Below, piece by piece: positions 55,721 to 63,956 of a stretch of DNA of 64,000 nt. The stretch covers positions 186,001 through 250,000 of the forward strand of contig JAFFSR010000091.1 in NCBI GenBank assembly GCA_017163975.1, in the 5' to 3' direction. The position numbers were made by a program, and so were the translations under genes. Position 1 is the stretch's first letter, and every line of letters begins with the position of its first letter. A model generated the notes under the pieces. It did no database searches, was not told where the DNA came from, and saw only the letters and a list, made by a program, of their open reading frames with translations. The stretch is from Anastatus disparis (taxonomy: Eukaryota; Arthropoda; Insecta; Hymenoptera; Eupelmidae).

Positions 55721-57725
55721 AACCTGTGATGTATAAAATACATCACAAGGAGTAAAATTTGAATAGATTAGTTATTAAGTATAAAAAGCGAAATTATAAC
55801 AAGCGAGCGCACTTATTTTTTAATTCATAAATCTTGTTTTATTTTTGTAATGTTTTTTTTTAAATGATTTTTCTCAAGCGTAAGAAATTGACAGATGTAA
55901 AGAAAAGTCGAGAAAACTGCAGGGGAAAACCAGAAATGAAAATAAAGTAATTAATAATTATTTAAAGAAAAACAAAATATTCATCGTAAACTAAGAGTAA
56001 GAGCAGACGCAAAGACAGAAGCACAGCAAGAAGGATCAGCTGTAATGATGCACATAAGTGAGAAAGAGAAAGAAGATTATGATCATGCGTGCGGCAAATG
56101 AAAAAGGCATCAGGAACACGACGCGTATATATACAGATACTAGATGCACCAAAAACTCAAGATTAACGTCCACGAGAAACATTTCATAAACGAATCACGA
56201 AGAGTTACAACGAAGCGGCAACACGAAATTGAAAGCGACGCGACGTAACATAAACTGTCATAGCGACAGCATACGAGCGAGAAGGATAGATAGCACAAAC
56301 GCATTCAGGCTCAACACACAAAAGGAACAGTCTGTACAGTAAATACATATGTATATATATATATATACGCATACTTAGATATTTCAACGCCACGCCATGT
56401 GAGGAACATCTATGAGTAGAAATCTACGAAAATCGATGTTTTTACTGCGTGAAGCAACAGCCACTTCGAATACAGTATAAAAATTTACGAGAGTGATAGA
56501 GATAAAAAATCCGCGACCAAGAGTCGATTAAGCTGTCAATAGCGACTCATAACTGAAGAGATCAAAGTAGAAACTAAGACGCGGCGAAAAATAAGGATAG
56601 AAAATGCAGAGTAGCTAAGTGCGACAGAGATGGACAACAAAGCGAAGGGGAATGTAATTTCCTTCTTCTTGAAAGAGATCATTTTGGTATTAGCACTCGT
56701 TGAGTACACTCGAGTGAAGTTGGAACTCACCTTTTTGTTGAATATTATCAGTGAAGCTAAGGAGTAAAAAGAGAAACGAGAGCAGAAAAGTCGTGGACTA
56801 GATAAAAGGAAAAGAAGAAATAAAGAGAAAGAAAGAAGGCTGCGGTGAAACACCTCCAGAGACGACGACTCAGCGACCGGGTGCGACCATCTCTTGGAAC
56901 CAACATCGTTTCCGTTCTTTTGACCACGCCATTTTCTTCTTCGACCAGTGTCACGTTTTTTTTTCGTTTTCGACTACTGAGAGGGAATCTGCAGCAAGCA
57001 ACTGTAAATGGGATCCTACCAGCGGGTTAGCGAGTAAGAAATAGTATTTTCTAATTCTGTTGGTTTTCCTCGATACCTTTTTCGGTTCTCCTTAAGAGAT
57101 ATATTTTTGTGTTGTTACCTTAATACGATAGTTTTTTTTTCTTGATTTCGATCGCGAGTAGATTAAAAGTAAAATCAGTGCGGTTTAGTGAAAATACGAA
57201 TAAAGACATTAAAAATAAGTGTAAATTAAAAGAATAAAGAGAAAACCACGTGCGAAGGCGTTCATGCATGGCGACGCTACGCTGTTTGTGTTAGAAATTA
57301 AATAAGAAACCCGTAATTATTAAAGTCAATAAAATCTGCTTTTGTTATATTCTGATTGCTAACATTTGTATTACCGAAAATTAGTTAAAGTGAAATAAAT
57401 AGACGACGCGACGGCCATTGTGAAATTGTGCGAGCGAGATAGCTATACGTTAGCCATTAATTGAATTTAAAGTTCTTCCTCTTTGTACAGAGTAGCGCGA
57501 GCGATACTAAGATTATTTCTTTTAATATTTATTTTGAGTGCAAGTTATAAGTGCCGGGTTGTGCGACCGCGCAGTAAGGAAATAGAGCGTCGCGTGATTA
57601 AAATCTTAAATAATTATTATTCAATCTAATAAGTGATTGACGAATTACACGTGTAACGAAAGAAAGTGCTCTTTTTGTCTTCTGCGCATGCGCACAGCCC
57701 AAGTGCGAGAAATTAATTAAGCGGA
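55721..57725. other. Non-coding, CpG-containing region left of the Maverick-type genes
   Basis: There is no supported gene. Base composition is more balanced than elsewhere, with many CpG and GCGAG-type words, so it may be a terminal repeat of the Maverick-type element or an unrelated promoter/5' exon. A (TA)n lies at 56348-56366. Several frames of 60-105 codons overlap on both strands with no recognisable motif. GCACAGCCCAAGTG at about 57694 recurs in the hairpins that follow. Confidence 0.35.
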
Positions 57726-57862
57726 GTAGATAGGCTATAGGCATACTGGCACACCCCCGGATTCTAGCACAGCCAATGGTGTGTTAGAACCCGTACGGAT
57801 TCTAGCACAGCCCAAGTGTTTTAGAATCCGAATGTGAACTAGTATGCCTATAGCGTTTTCTA
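57726..57862. repeat. Nested hairpins flanking the capsid gene cluster
   Basis: An outer inverted pair, GCTATAGGCATACT (57734-57747) and AGTATGCCTATAGC (57841-57854), encloses two tandem hairpins. One reads CGGATTCTAGCACAGCC with GTGTGTTAGAACCCG (57759-57793), the other CGGATTCTA...TAGAATCCG (57797-57830). The loops share CACAGCC(C)AA. It lies 28 bp beyond the last minus-strand gene, so it could be a 3' end/terminator, an origin-like structure or part of the element end. Confidence 0.7.
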
Positions 57863-57889
57863 CTTTTTCTACTTTTTTTTTTTTTCTTC

Positions 57890-58363
57890 TTATGAATGGT
57901 TTTGTGAGAGATAGAATAATTTCATGAGTCTGACATTGTGTAGTGCACAGACAGTCTTATGAATTGGATTATGGTTTGTACACACAGTAACGCATTTGAA
58001 AGATGGGTTTAATGGGTATCCGTATTCATTGATGTTATAAACGGGAAATTTGAATCTTAGCAACCATTTTCGTTTGAATTCATTAATAACAAAAATTTTT
58101 GTAGCATCATGTAAATGTTCACGGAGTAAGTTTGCAATTTGAGAGTAATCTAGTCCATCAGTGTTCCAAGCTATTCCATGATTATGTTTGAGTCGAATGT
58201 TTTCTTCTTGCAATTTGTCAGAGAGCCTTTTCCATGAAAAAGGTTTTTTGAATAAATGAACGATGGGATCACCACTGTCGTTGAGAGGAATGATTGCTAT
58301 TTCCTTTAGAACATATTCACCACCCATTTGCTTAAAACCAATCATGTCTACCGCATATTCCAT
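57890..58363 (-). CDS. Unrecognised 157-aa protein of the Maverick-type cluster
   Basis: ATG at 58363, intact to the stop at 57890. It starts MEYAVDMIGFKQMGGEYVLK and has an HGIAWNTDGLDY segment, a central AT(K)IFVINEFKRKWL segment and several Cys/His in the last 30 residues (CVTVCTNHNPIHKTVCALH), which could bind metal. The layout, an acidic N-terminal motif with an hD start and a later H/D-rich part, is loosely like a nuclease fold, but I do not assign one. It is the last gene of the minus-strand block, 39 bp after the capsid-like gene, and is followed by the hairpins at 57726-57862. Confidence 0.75.
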   Translation of the reverse strand: MEYAVDMIGFKQMGGEYVLKEIAIIPLNDSGDPIVHLFKKPFSWKRLSDKLQEENIRLKHNHGIAWNTDGLDYSQIANLLREHLHDATKIFVINEFKRKWLLRFKFPVYNINEYGYPLNPSFKCVTVCTNHNPIHKTVCALHNVRLMKLFYLSQNHS

Positions 58364-58402
58364 TTCGAAATATTAATTTTTTTACGTAAAAGTGAAGATA
58401 AT

Positions 58403-59644
58403 TCAGACAAGCTTCCGAACATCTCCACTAATAGGATTGTACTGAACGATGCGATCGTGTAAGATCATGCAATAAGCTGAAGTATTAGCTGGAAAGTCAG
58501 TTTGAGACTCAAATTCTAGACGTACATCGACAGGAGCGCTCTTTAGAGATTCGTTTTGTCGTAAACAGTCAATAACTATGAGTGGTTCAAAGTTGATAAA
58601 CTGAGACTTTGTCAACAATGGTTGTGAATCTCTTCCGTAATAGCTTTTCTGAAAATTAGCATACATATCATATAGAATAGCAAATTGATTCTTAGATATG
58701 TCAAGAGTGAGATTGTTGTACGGATAATATTGCGAATTCAAGAAAAGTCTCACATTATTAATATTACAGTGGTCAAAGCGACTGGCATTTTTAGGTCTTG
58801 AACCTTTTTTTCCCGATTGTAATCCAAGAATCACGAAACGTGGTTTTTCCAATTGATTTGAAGTTTTTACCGTCCAGACGTGTTTATTTGTTGTTGGAAG
58901 AAGAGGATATTCAAATAACTCCCATGAACGAAAACTCATAGAAATAGGATTATCTTTGCCAATGAAATTTAACAGCTGGATTTTTTGTTTATCTGATGCA
59001 ATAACATATGGCATTAACCACTCTATCTTTGATATTTTTATTTGATAAGGTTCATATGTGGTTGCATTGTTGGCTACAGTACCTTCCTGTACTATAGCAT
59101 TCAGGTCATTTCTTGATCTTGTGAGAATGAGTTCATGCTTCATATTAACAACAATTTTCTTGTAATCTTCTGCGAAGCCTAAAATCATACTTAGTGGGAT
59201 AGAAACGTCAAAATTTCCATGATCATCTACAATTGTTTTGTTTCCTTCTTCAACACCAAGCCAGCCTGCATTTTCTAATGTTAGAGTCTGATTTGGATTA
59301 AATGAAGTGCATCCCTTCATGAGACTACTCAGACCAACATTTTTACTTTTATCTATCTCTACAGCATTAAGTTCATATCGAATTTCATCAAACAGATGAC
59401 AAATGCCATTGTTAACGAAATTAGTTTTAGTTAGTGCTTGTCCATCTGGTTTTTGTAATTTTCCACATACATGGATGTAACTACATGATGGTAAGAGGCA
59501 TAAATCTTGATGCTGAATAGAAATACGGATTTCATCACTGTTATTGAAACTTAATGTGGAGTATGGTTGATGTGCGTGAACCTCATAATGAGCAATAGAC
59601 TCATCGAATGCGACACCTGATTGAATGCTTAGAATTTCGTCCAT
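58403..59644 (-). CDS. Major capsid-like protein (double jelly-roll type)
   Basis: 413 aa, ATG at 59644. It starts MDEILSIQSGVAFDESIAHY and continues as a beta-rich protein of the F54H12.2-like family, which in Maverick/adintovirus elements is the hexon-like major capsid protein. That assignment is from recognition of the family pattern (GICHLFDEIRYELNAVEID, WLMPYV, GRDSQPLLTKSQF and the C-terminal VRLEFESQTDFPANTSAYC), not from a structure. It is somewhat short compared with double jelly-roll capsids of large DNA viruses. No transmembrane segment or signal peptide. It lies between the 48-aa peptide gene and the 157-aa gene, a virion-morphogenesis block. Confidence 0.8.
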   Translation of the reverse strand: MDEILSIQSGVAFDESIAHYEVHAHQPYSTLSFNNSDEIRISIQHQDLCLLPSCSYIHVCGKLQKPDGQALTKTNFVNNGICHLFDEIRYELNAVEIDKSKNVGLSSLMKGCTSFNPNQTLTLENAGWLGVEEGNKTIVDDHGNFDVSIPLSMILGFAEDYKKIVVNMKHELILTRSRNDLNAIVQEGTVANNATTYEPYQIKISKIEWLMPYVIASDKQKIQLLNFIGKDNPISMSFRSWELFEYPLLPTTNKHVWTVKTSNQLEKPRFVILGLQSGKKGSRPKNASRFDHCNINNVRLFLNSQYYPYNNLTLDISKNQFAILYDMYANFQKSYYGRDSQPLLTKSQFINFEPLIVIDCLRQNESLKSAPVDVRLEFESQTDFPANTSAYCMILHDRIVQYNPISGDVRKLV

Positions 59645-59674
59645 TTTTCTGAAAGCAGCAGAGAATGATACAAT

Positions 59675-59821
59675 TTATCTTTTTCCACGTACTTTGAGAC
59701 CTATGCTTTTGAGAAACTGGATGCTCTTCCGTGTTAACGGTTTGAGTACCTTTGGACGACTGATGGTGGGTTGACATGATGGCTGACTTATATGCACACT
59801 TGAATTATAAACGATTCCCAT
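59675..59821 (-). CDS. Small basic peptide of 48 aa
   Basis: ATG at 59819-59821 overlaps the stop of the penton-like gene (the bases read TATAATG, where TAA is the upstream stop and ATG the start). It ends at TAA, 59675-59677. The C-terminal half is strongly basic (KVLKPLTRKSIQFLKS, then KVRGKR). It lies 30 bp upstream of the capsid-like ATG. Its size, charge and place suggest a small core or cement-type virion peptide; function is not established. The overlap with the upstream stop and the tight spacing argue that it is a real gene. Confidence 0.6.
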   Translation of the reverse strand: MGIVYNSSVHISQPSCQPTISRPKVLKPLTRKSIQFLKSIGLKVRGKR

Positions 59822-60510
59822 TATACAGATTTTATGTGAAGTCTAACAGTAATTTCCTCTCCTCGGAAATTCACTAAATTTCCGTCTTGATCAACGATTC
59901 GGATTTGAAGATGATCTATACTTTTAACATTGAGTGGTAAATATATGACATGCGATGGAACTTCTATGATTTTATATCCTGGAGGAACTTTTGGGAAAAA
60001 CTCATGGATCGTGTGAACTTTTTTGTCGTTGATGTAAGCACCTGTAGTAATATTACACTCTACTCTGAGTGCGTTTATTTTCAATATCTTCACAGGTAAA
60101 TCAGAGCTGTGATGAATGTCTTCATGAAGAACGCGACGAGTGAAACCGAGAAGACTGCCTATTGAATCGCGAGGTCTAAGATCTATCTGATGGCTGCAAT
60201 AAATTTCACTTCTGAGAGTATTGTTGTTAGCTTTCAAGGAAAACTCGACGTCTTTAGATTTCAAATCTTTTTGCAAAAATTGATTAATAGCATCAATTTC
60301 ATAACTGCCAGTAGGAATAATAATAATCTTCTCTCCGTTTATATGAAGTTTATTATTCGAATCGTCAACATTGGGAATCGAGTTGAATGTTAAAAGTTCA
60401 ACTAAACCCAAAACAAAATTCTCATGCTGTGGTAGTTCTATTGAAGGAAAATATTGCGCTTCTAAGATAGAAGATTTGCCTGAAAAACTCAAAGTGAAAC
60501 TATCTTCCAA
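59821..60510 (-). CDS. Penton-like minor capsid protein
   Basis: About 229 aa; the open frame reaches to the segment EDSFTLSFSGKSSILEAQYF. It is beta-rich, with GSYEIDAINQFLQ, LRPRDSIGSLLGF and, near the C-terminus, LQIRIVDQDGNLVNFRGEEI. This fits the single jelly-roll penton protein found next to the major capsid gene in Mavericks/adintoviruses (inference from pattern and position). No ATG is present near the expected N-terminus: the best candidate start is TTG at 60508-60510, one base from ATG. A TATAAAAG box lies upstream at 60553-60560. The stop overlaps the start of the next small gene. Confidence 0.7.
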   Translation of the reverse strand: MEDSFTLSFSGKSSILEAQYFPSIELPQHENFVLGLVELLTFNSIPNVDDSNNKLHINGEKIIIIPTGSYEIDAINQFLQKDLKSKDVEFSLKANNNTLRSEIYCSHQIDLRPRDSIGSLLGFTRRVLHEDIHHSSDLPVKILKINALRVECNITTGAYINDKKVHTIHEFFPKVPPGYKIIEVPSHVIYLPLNVKSIDHLQIRIVDQDGNLVNFRGEEITVRLHIKSV

Positions 60511-60552
60511 GACTGTTTGAAAAAGAATGATCCTGCTTGTCTGAAAACTCTT

Positions 60553-60560
60553 CTTTTATA
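60553..60560 (-). promoter_or_regulatory. TATA box overlapping the protease-gene stop
   Basis: Minus strand TATAAAAG; its TAA is the stop codon of the PLA2/protease gene (60556-60558), and it lies about 45 bp upstream of the penton-like start, a suitable distance for a core promoter. Confidence 0.55.
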
Positions 60561-61701
60561 GTCTTTCACACAAGAATTGAAGACAAAGATGTCCACAAAT
60601 AAATGAGTCAAAATTTTGATATCTTTTATAGTTGTATTTCACTTCTTTCACGTTAAAATATAACATGAGATCTATAGGGGGTTTAAGATCACCAAAACTA
60701 TCAAAATAAATCACTTCAGAACCTCGTTTTCGATAACATACCCAGTGAGTGCCTTTGTTTTGAAAAGCATCTAAGTTAACTATAGCAGATTCGTTATGCC
60801 ATGGGCCATCAGAAGGTAGATTATTTCTCATGAAAACACCTCGAAAATATGGGATTTGCATCATACGAGCATACTTTATAAGATCATAGTCAGTCAGTGC
60901 ACGATTTGGCAAAGTTAAATCGAAGTTTTTTTTTTTAACTTGACCATGACCGATATGAGGTTTCATAAATAATCCCATTCCAGTTTTATATGGTTTAAGA
61001 TAGAGACCTTTTCCTAGAGCAATAGCTTCCATAGTTTTATTATGTCTCTTACTTTCTTCATAATTTTTCTGTGCAGCTTTAGCCTCATTTACTGCTTTAG
61101 CTATTCCAGCAGCTCCTCCAGCCAGAGCACCAGTTGCACTTAGTGCTGCGAACAATGGTATGAGAAAAGGCAGAGCGCCACCTATTTTTGATGGAACAGG
61201 TAGAATACGTGGAATGATAATTTTTTTCTTACTGCCAACAATCTTGAGAGCTTCACGTGCACCTTTTAAAGCGGACTGTATAACTTTGCGAGAATGTTTA
61301 CTTGGTTTTAATGATTTTTTACTTGCAGTTACTAATTTACTCAATTTTACACCCATTACTGTCTTTCCTTTTAATTTCATAGCATTTGCAACAACAAAAG
61401 CAGTTGCTTTTTCGTTAAGACTTGCATCTTTGGCTCTAACACGCTGCCAAGCTTTATCAGCGAGTTTCATGTCAGCTACTTTTCGATCAGCATTTTTATC
61501 AGAATAAGATATGTCATGTTCTTTGCATGCTTGCTCAAGTGGATTGATGCCTGCATCACCTCTTTTTAGACGCTTTTTCAGTTTTGTTCCGGGACCACAA
61601 TATTGATATCCAGGAATATGCATTTCAATAGGTAAGTTATTGATTACTTTATCAAGTAACCCTTTACCCTTAGGGTGCTTCTGTGATTTGTGTACGAGCA
61701 T
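60556..61701 (-). CDS. Phospholipase A2 / adenain-like cysteine protease fusion
   Basis: 381 aa, ATG at 61701. Residues 30-75 are a parvovirus-type secreted PLA2 domain: the Ca2+-loop YCGPG (34-38) and the catalytic HD dyad in ACKEHDISY (His62, Asp63). Residues about 130-175 are very Lys/Arg-rich, and about 181-211 form a hydrophobic Ala/Gly-rich helix (PFLIPLFAALSATGALAGG), a possible membrane-active segment. The C-terminal third is an adenovirus-protease/Ulp1-type domain with GTHWVCY (His319), YFDSFG (Asp334) and FICGHLC (Cys369). The PLA2 would help membrane breach at entry; the protease would mature virion proteins. The gene is intact and shares a 98-bp divergent promoter with the ATPase gene. 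Confidence 0.85.
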   Translation of the reverse strand: MLVHKSQKHPKGKGLLDKVINNLPIEMHIPGYQYCGPGTKLKKRLKRGDAGINPLEQACKEHDISYSDKNADRKVADMKLADKAWQRVRAKDASLNEKATAFVVANAMKLKGKTVMGVKLSKLVTASKKSLKPSKHSRKVIQSALKGAREALKIVGSKKKIIIPRILPVPSKIGGALPFLIPLFAALSATGALAGGAAGIAKAVNEAKAAQKNYEESKRHNKTMEAIALGKGLYLKPYKTGMGLFMKPHIGHGQVKKKNFDLTLPNRALTDYDLIKYARMMQIPYFRGVFMRNNLPSDGPWHNESAIVNLDAFQNKGTHWVCYRKRGSEVIYFDSFGDLKPPIDLMLYFNVKEVKYNYKRYQNFDSFICGHLCLQFLCERL

Positions 61702-61799
61702 CTCTCTTCGAGCGCTGATTTACAACTGATGATCAAAATATAAAACAAGCGTTTCTATTTTGAAAAGGTCAATCTTAGATTTGACTTTGTTACGTAAAC
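61702..61799. promoter_or_regulatory. Divergent promoter between the two gene blocks
   Basis: 98 bp separate the PLA2/protease ATG (minus) from the ATPase ATG (plus). AAAATATAAAAC (about 61735-61746) offers a TATA-type element in both directions: ATATAAAAC on plus and TTTTATATTTTG on minus. Confidence 0.55.
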
Positions 61800-62495
61800 A
61801 TGGATTTTACTGAGCAGAACGTCAAACTTCCCGTCGCCAACTTTGATTTTGAGAAAATGAAAAGAAAAAAGCGACATGGGGAGTTACTTCCAGATAATAT
61901 ACGAGCAGTATTCTGTGGCCCATCGAACTGTGGAAAAACTAATAGTTTATTGGCTCTAATTACACACCCTAATGGTCTTAGATTTGAAAATTTGTATGTA
62001 TACTCTAAATCCTTAAATAAACCGAAATACCAATTTCTTCAAAAAGTTTTAGAGCCAATTGAAGGTATATCATATCTACCGTTCAGTGAACATGCATCTG
62101 TAGTGTCTCCAGATGAAGCCCTACCAAATTCAATTATGATTTTTGACGATGTGGCTTGTGAGAAGCAGGATAACGTCAGAGCTTTTTTCTGTATGGGGAG
62201 AAACAAAAGTGTAGATAGCTTTTATCTATGTCAGTCATATGCTCATATACCGAAACATCTCATCAGGGATAATATTAATTTGATGGTAATTTATCGTCAA
62301 GATGATGTTAATCTTAAACATATCTATGAAGACCATGTGAATACTGACTTAACTTTAAATGAATTTCGAAATCTTTGTACTGAATGCTGGAAGAATGACA
62401 AGTATGGATTTGTTGTTATTGACAAAGATAGAGCAATGAATGATGGTAGATATAGAAAAGGATTTGACTGTTTTGCCATTAAAAAGGAAGTATAA
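61800..62495 (+). CDS. Genome-packaging ATPase (A32/FtsK-HerA type)
   Basis: 231 aa, ATG at 61800. Walker A is GPSNCGKT (residues 40-47); Walker B is IMIFDD (112-117), followed by the sensor region CMGRNKSVDSFYLCQSYAHIPKHLIRDN. This order and the short length match the packaging ATPases of Mavericks/adintoviruses, related to poxvirus A32 and FtsK/HerA. It would drive viral DNA into the capsid. It is intact and begins the plus-strand block. Its stop TAA (62493-62495) lies inside a TATAAA box for the next gene. Confidence 0.9.
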   Translation: MDFTEQNVKLPVANFDFEKMKRKKRHGELLPDNIRAVFCGPSNCGKTNSLLALITHPNGLRFENLYVYSKSLNKPKYQFLQKVLEPIEGISYLPFSEHASVVSPDEALPNSIMIFDDVACEKQDNVRAFFCMGRNKSVDSFYLCQSYAHIPKHLIRDNINLMVIYRQDDVNLKHIYEDHVNTDLTLNEFRNLCTECWKNDKYGFVVIDKDRAMNDGRYRKGFDCFAIKKEV

Positions 62496-62496
62496 A
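62491..62496 (+). promoter_or_regulatory. TATA box overlapping the ATPase stop
   Basis: TATAAA; the ATPase stop codon TAA is bases three to five. It lies 43 bp before the ATG of the following gene (62539). Confidence 0.6.
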
Positions 62497-62538
62497 TCTT
62501 AATCTTTGCAGTTCGATTGTAGACAGCATCTTGTCAAC

Positions 62539-63534
62539 ATGCCTGACTTTAAGAAAGAAAAAAATGTTCTTAGCGAGCTCTTACGAGCACGTAAGGCTAT
62601 TAAAAAAAAATACTCTTTATTAAAAAAGGAGAGAGATGATTTTGAAAAGGTTATTGGTGATACTTTAAAACCAGTTATTACACCACTTGAAAAGCTTGTC
62701 GATTCGACAACTGAAAGTGTGTCACGTTCTAATCACATTTCAGCTATAGACAGTAACAGAAAATCGGCAAAAAAAAGATTGAGATTCGACGAATCAAGTT
62801 ATATTTTAAACGATATTAATGACTCGGGTTCTGCGTTTGATAATAATGCTTCTAATGGCGATGATTTTTCTCCGATAAATAGCACAATGATGAATTCATC
62901 ATTCAATTCTGCAAATTCATCATTCAAATCTATATATTCACCATTTGTACCTGCGCACAAAGAAACTGAACCGACAGACTTTTTATCAATGCTAAATGGA
63001 AGCCGCAGCAAAATCGATAACATATACGGAGTGAGAAAAGTCAGTGGGGTATACATGATGGGTGATTCACAAATTCAATTTGATGATAAAATAATAAAAG
63101 TGAAAGATTTTAGTTATCCTAAAAGCAGTGGTCTAATGGAATTGCTTTTCAAAAAAGAACCAGATGATAATCTTTTAAGAACAACAGATCGCAAGAACTA
63201 TCGCATTATCCTGGAAGCAACAAATGCCCATAGAAAAAGACATAGCAAAAGTGAGAATATACGCTCTTCGAAGAGTAGAAAATATTCAAAAATCATAGCA
63301 CCAATGTTCCGCAGTGATCGCAGTAGAATGTCTACCAGCGGAGGGGGTCTCATACCTAAATATAAAATAGCAAAAAAGAATACTTCCATAGATCTAGTCT
63401 ACTGGGATGATCCGAATGAGCTTGTCGAAAGACTGCGATTATTAATAGCCAAACGATCTGCTGGAAATAATAATCACAACAATGAAATCCAATCAATCAT
63501 AGAGGAACTACGTGAAGCTGGGCATATATATTGA
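62539..63534 (+). CDS. Coiled-coil protein of the Maverick-type cluster (331 aa)
   Basis: The first ATG is 62539 (MPDFKKEKNVLSELL). Residues 1-40 are a Lys/Glu-rich coiled coil (RKAIKKKYSLLKKERDDFEK). A Ser/Asn-rich, probably disordered middle (residues 70-140) has short repeats (NSSFNSANSSFKS). The C-terminal part has a conserved-looking motif VYWDDPNELVERLRLL and IIEELREAGHIY. Proteins with this C-terminus accompany Maverick-type genes in insects and cnidarians and are annotated as an unknown-function family (DUF8207, from memory). Function unknown; it may be a scaffold or minor virion protein. It ends TGA, 63532-63534, beside a TATATAT box. Confidence 0.8.
   Translation: MPDFKKEKNVLSELLRARKAIKKKYSLLKKERDDFEKVIGDTLKPVITPLEKLVDSTTESVSRSNHISAIDSNRKSAKKRLRFDESSYILNDINDSGSAFDNNASNGDDFSPINSTMMNSSFNSANSSFKSIYSPFVPAHKETEPTDFLSMLNGSRSKIDNIYGVRKVSGVYMMGDSQIQFDDKIIKVKDFSYPKSSGLMELLFKKEPDDNLLRTTDRKNYRIILEATNAHRKRHSKSENIRSSKSRKYSKIIAPMFRSDRSRMSTSGGGLIPKYKIAKKNTSIDLVYWDDPNELVERLRLLIAKRSAGNNNHNNEIQSIIEELREAGHIY
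63525..63531 (+). promoter_or_regulatory. TATA-like box at the stop of the coiled-coil gene
   Basis: TATATAT is immediately followed by the stop codon TGA (63532-63534), about 35 bp before the next ATG (63566). Confidence 0.45.
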
Positions 63535-63565
63535 CGTACACAATTTTCAAATCAATAGTAGTAAC

Positions 63566-63955
63566 ATGAGTCTCGATGTGTTTGGAAGAAAACTTGAGGG
63601 CTCGCAAGTGAGTCGTGGTCCTCGAGGTATTGGATTCAATGTTACATCAGATGGTGATTTTGATTTAGAAAATAAGCGGCTTTGCGATATTGGAGAGGCT
63701 AATGATTCAAATGATGCCATTAGTTTGAATTCACTAAATAATATCCTACAGAAAGAAGTTGATTACTTATCTTCTAAAATTATAGAAGTTGCTAAAGCTA
63801 TACAAGAATATGAGAACAAAGTTGAAATATATAAAGCAGAAATAGACGAAAAATTAACTTATGTCTATGATATGACTCAACGAAATTTTGCAAGTATTGA
63901 ATATATAATTAAAGAAATGAATAGACGATCGGATATTGCTAAAGTTGAAGTTTAA
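63566..63955 (+). CDS. Fibre-like protein (129 aa)
   Basis: The ATG at 63566 gives MSLDVFGRKLEG at the N-terminus, followed by a GPRGIGFNVTSDGDFDLENK segment. The FDLENKRLCDIGEANDSNDAI stretch is like the N-terminal attachment motifs of phage and viral tail/fibre proteins. The remaining 80 residues are a long coiled coil (NNILQKEVDYLSSKIIEVAK...). That arrangement, a short docking segment plus a trimeric-type stalk, suggests a spike or fibre anchored to the penton; it is inference. It stops at 63953-63955, one base before the next ATG. Confidence 0.6.
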   Translation: MSLDVFGRKLEGSQVSRGPRGIGFNVTSDGDFDLENKRLCDIGEANDSNDAISLNSLNNILQKEVDYLSSKIIEVAKAIQEYENKVEIYKAEIDEKLTYVYDMTQRNFASIEYIIKEMNRRSDIAKVEV

Positions 63956-63956
63956 G

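Noticed and set aside
56536..57030. Overlapping frames of 60-105 codons left of the Maverick-type genes
   Set aside because: Present on both strands, Ser/Leu/Phe-rich, no domain; more likely non-coding.
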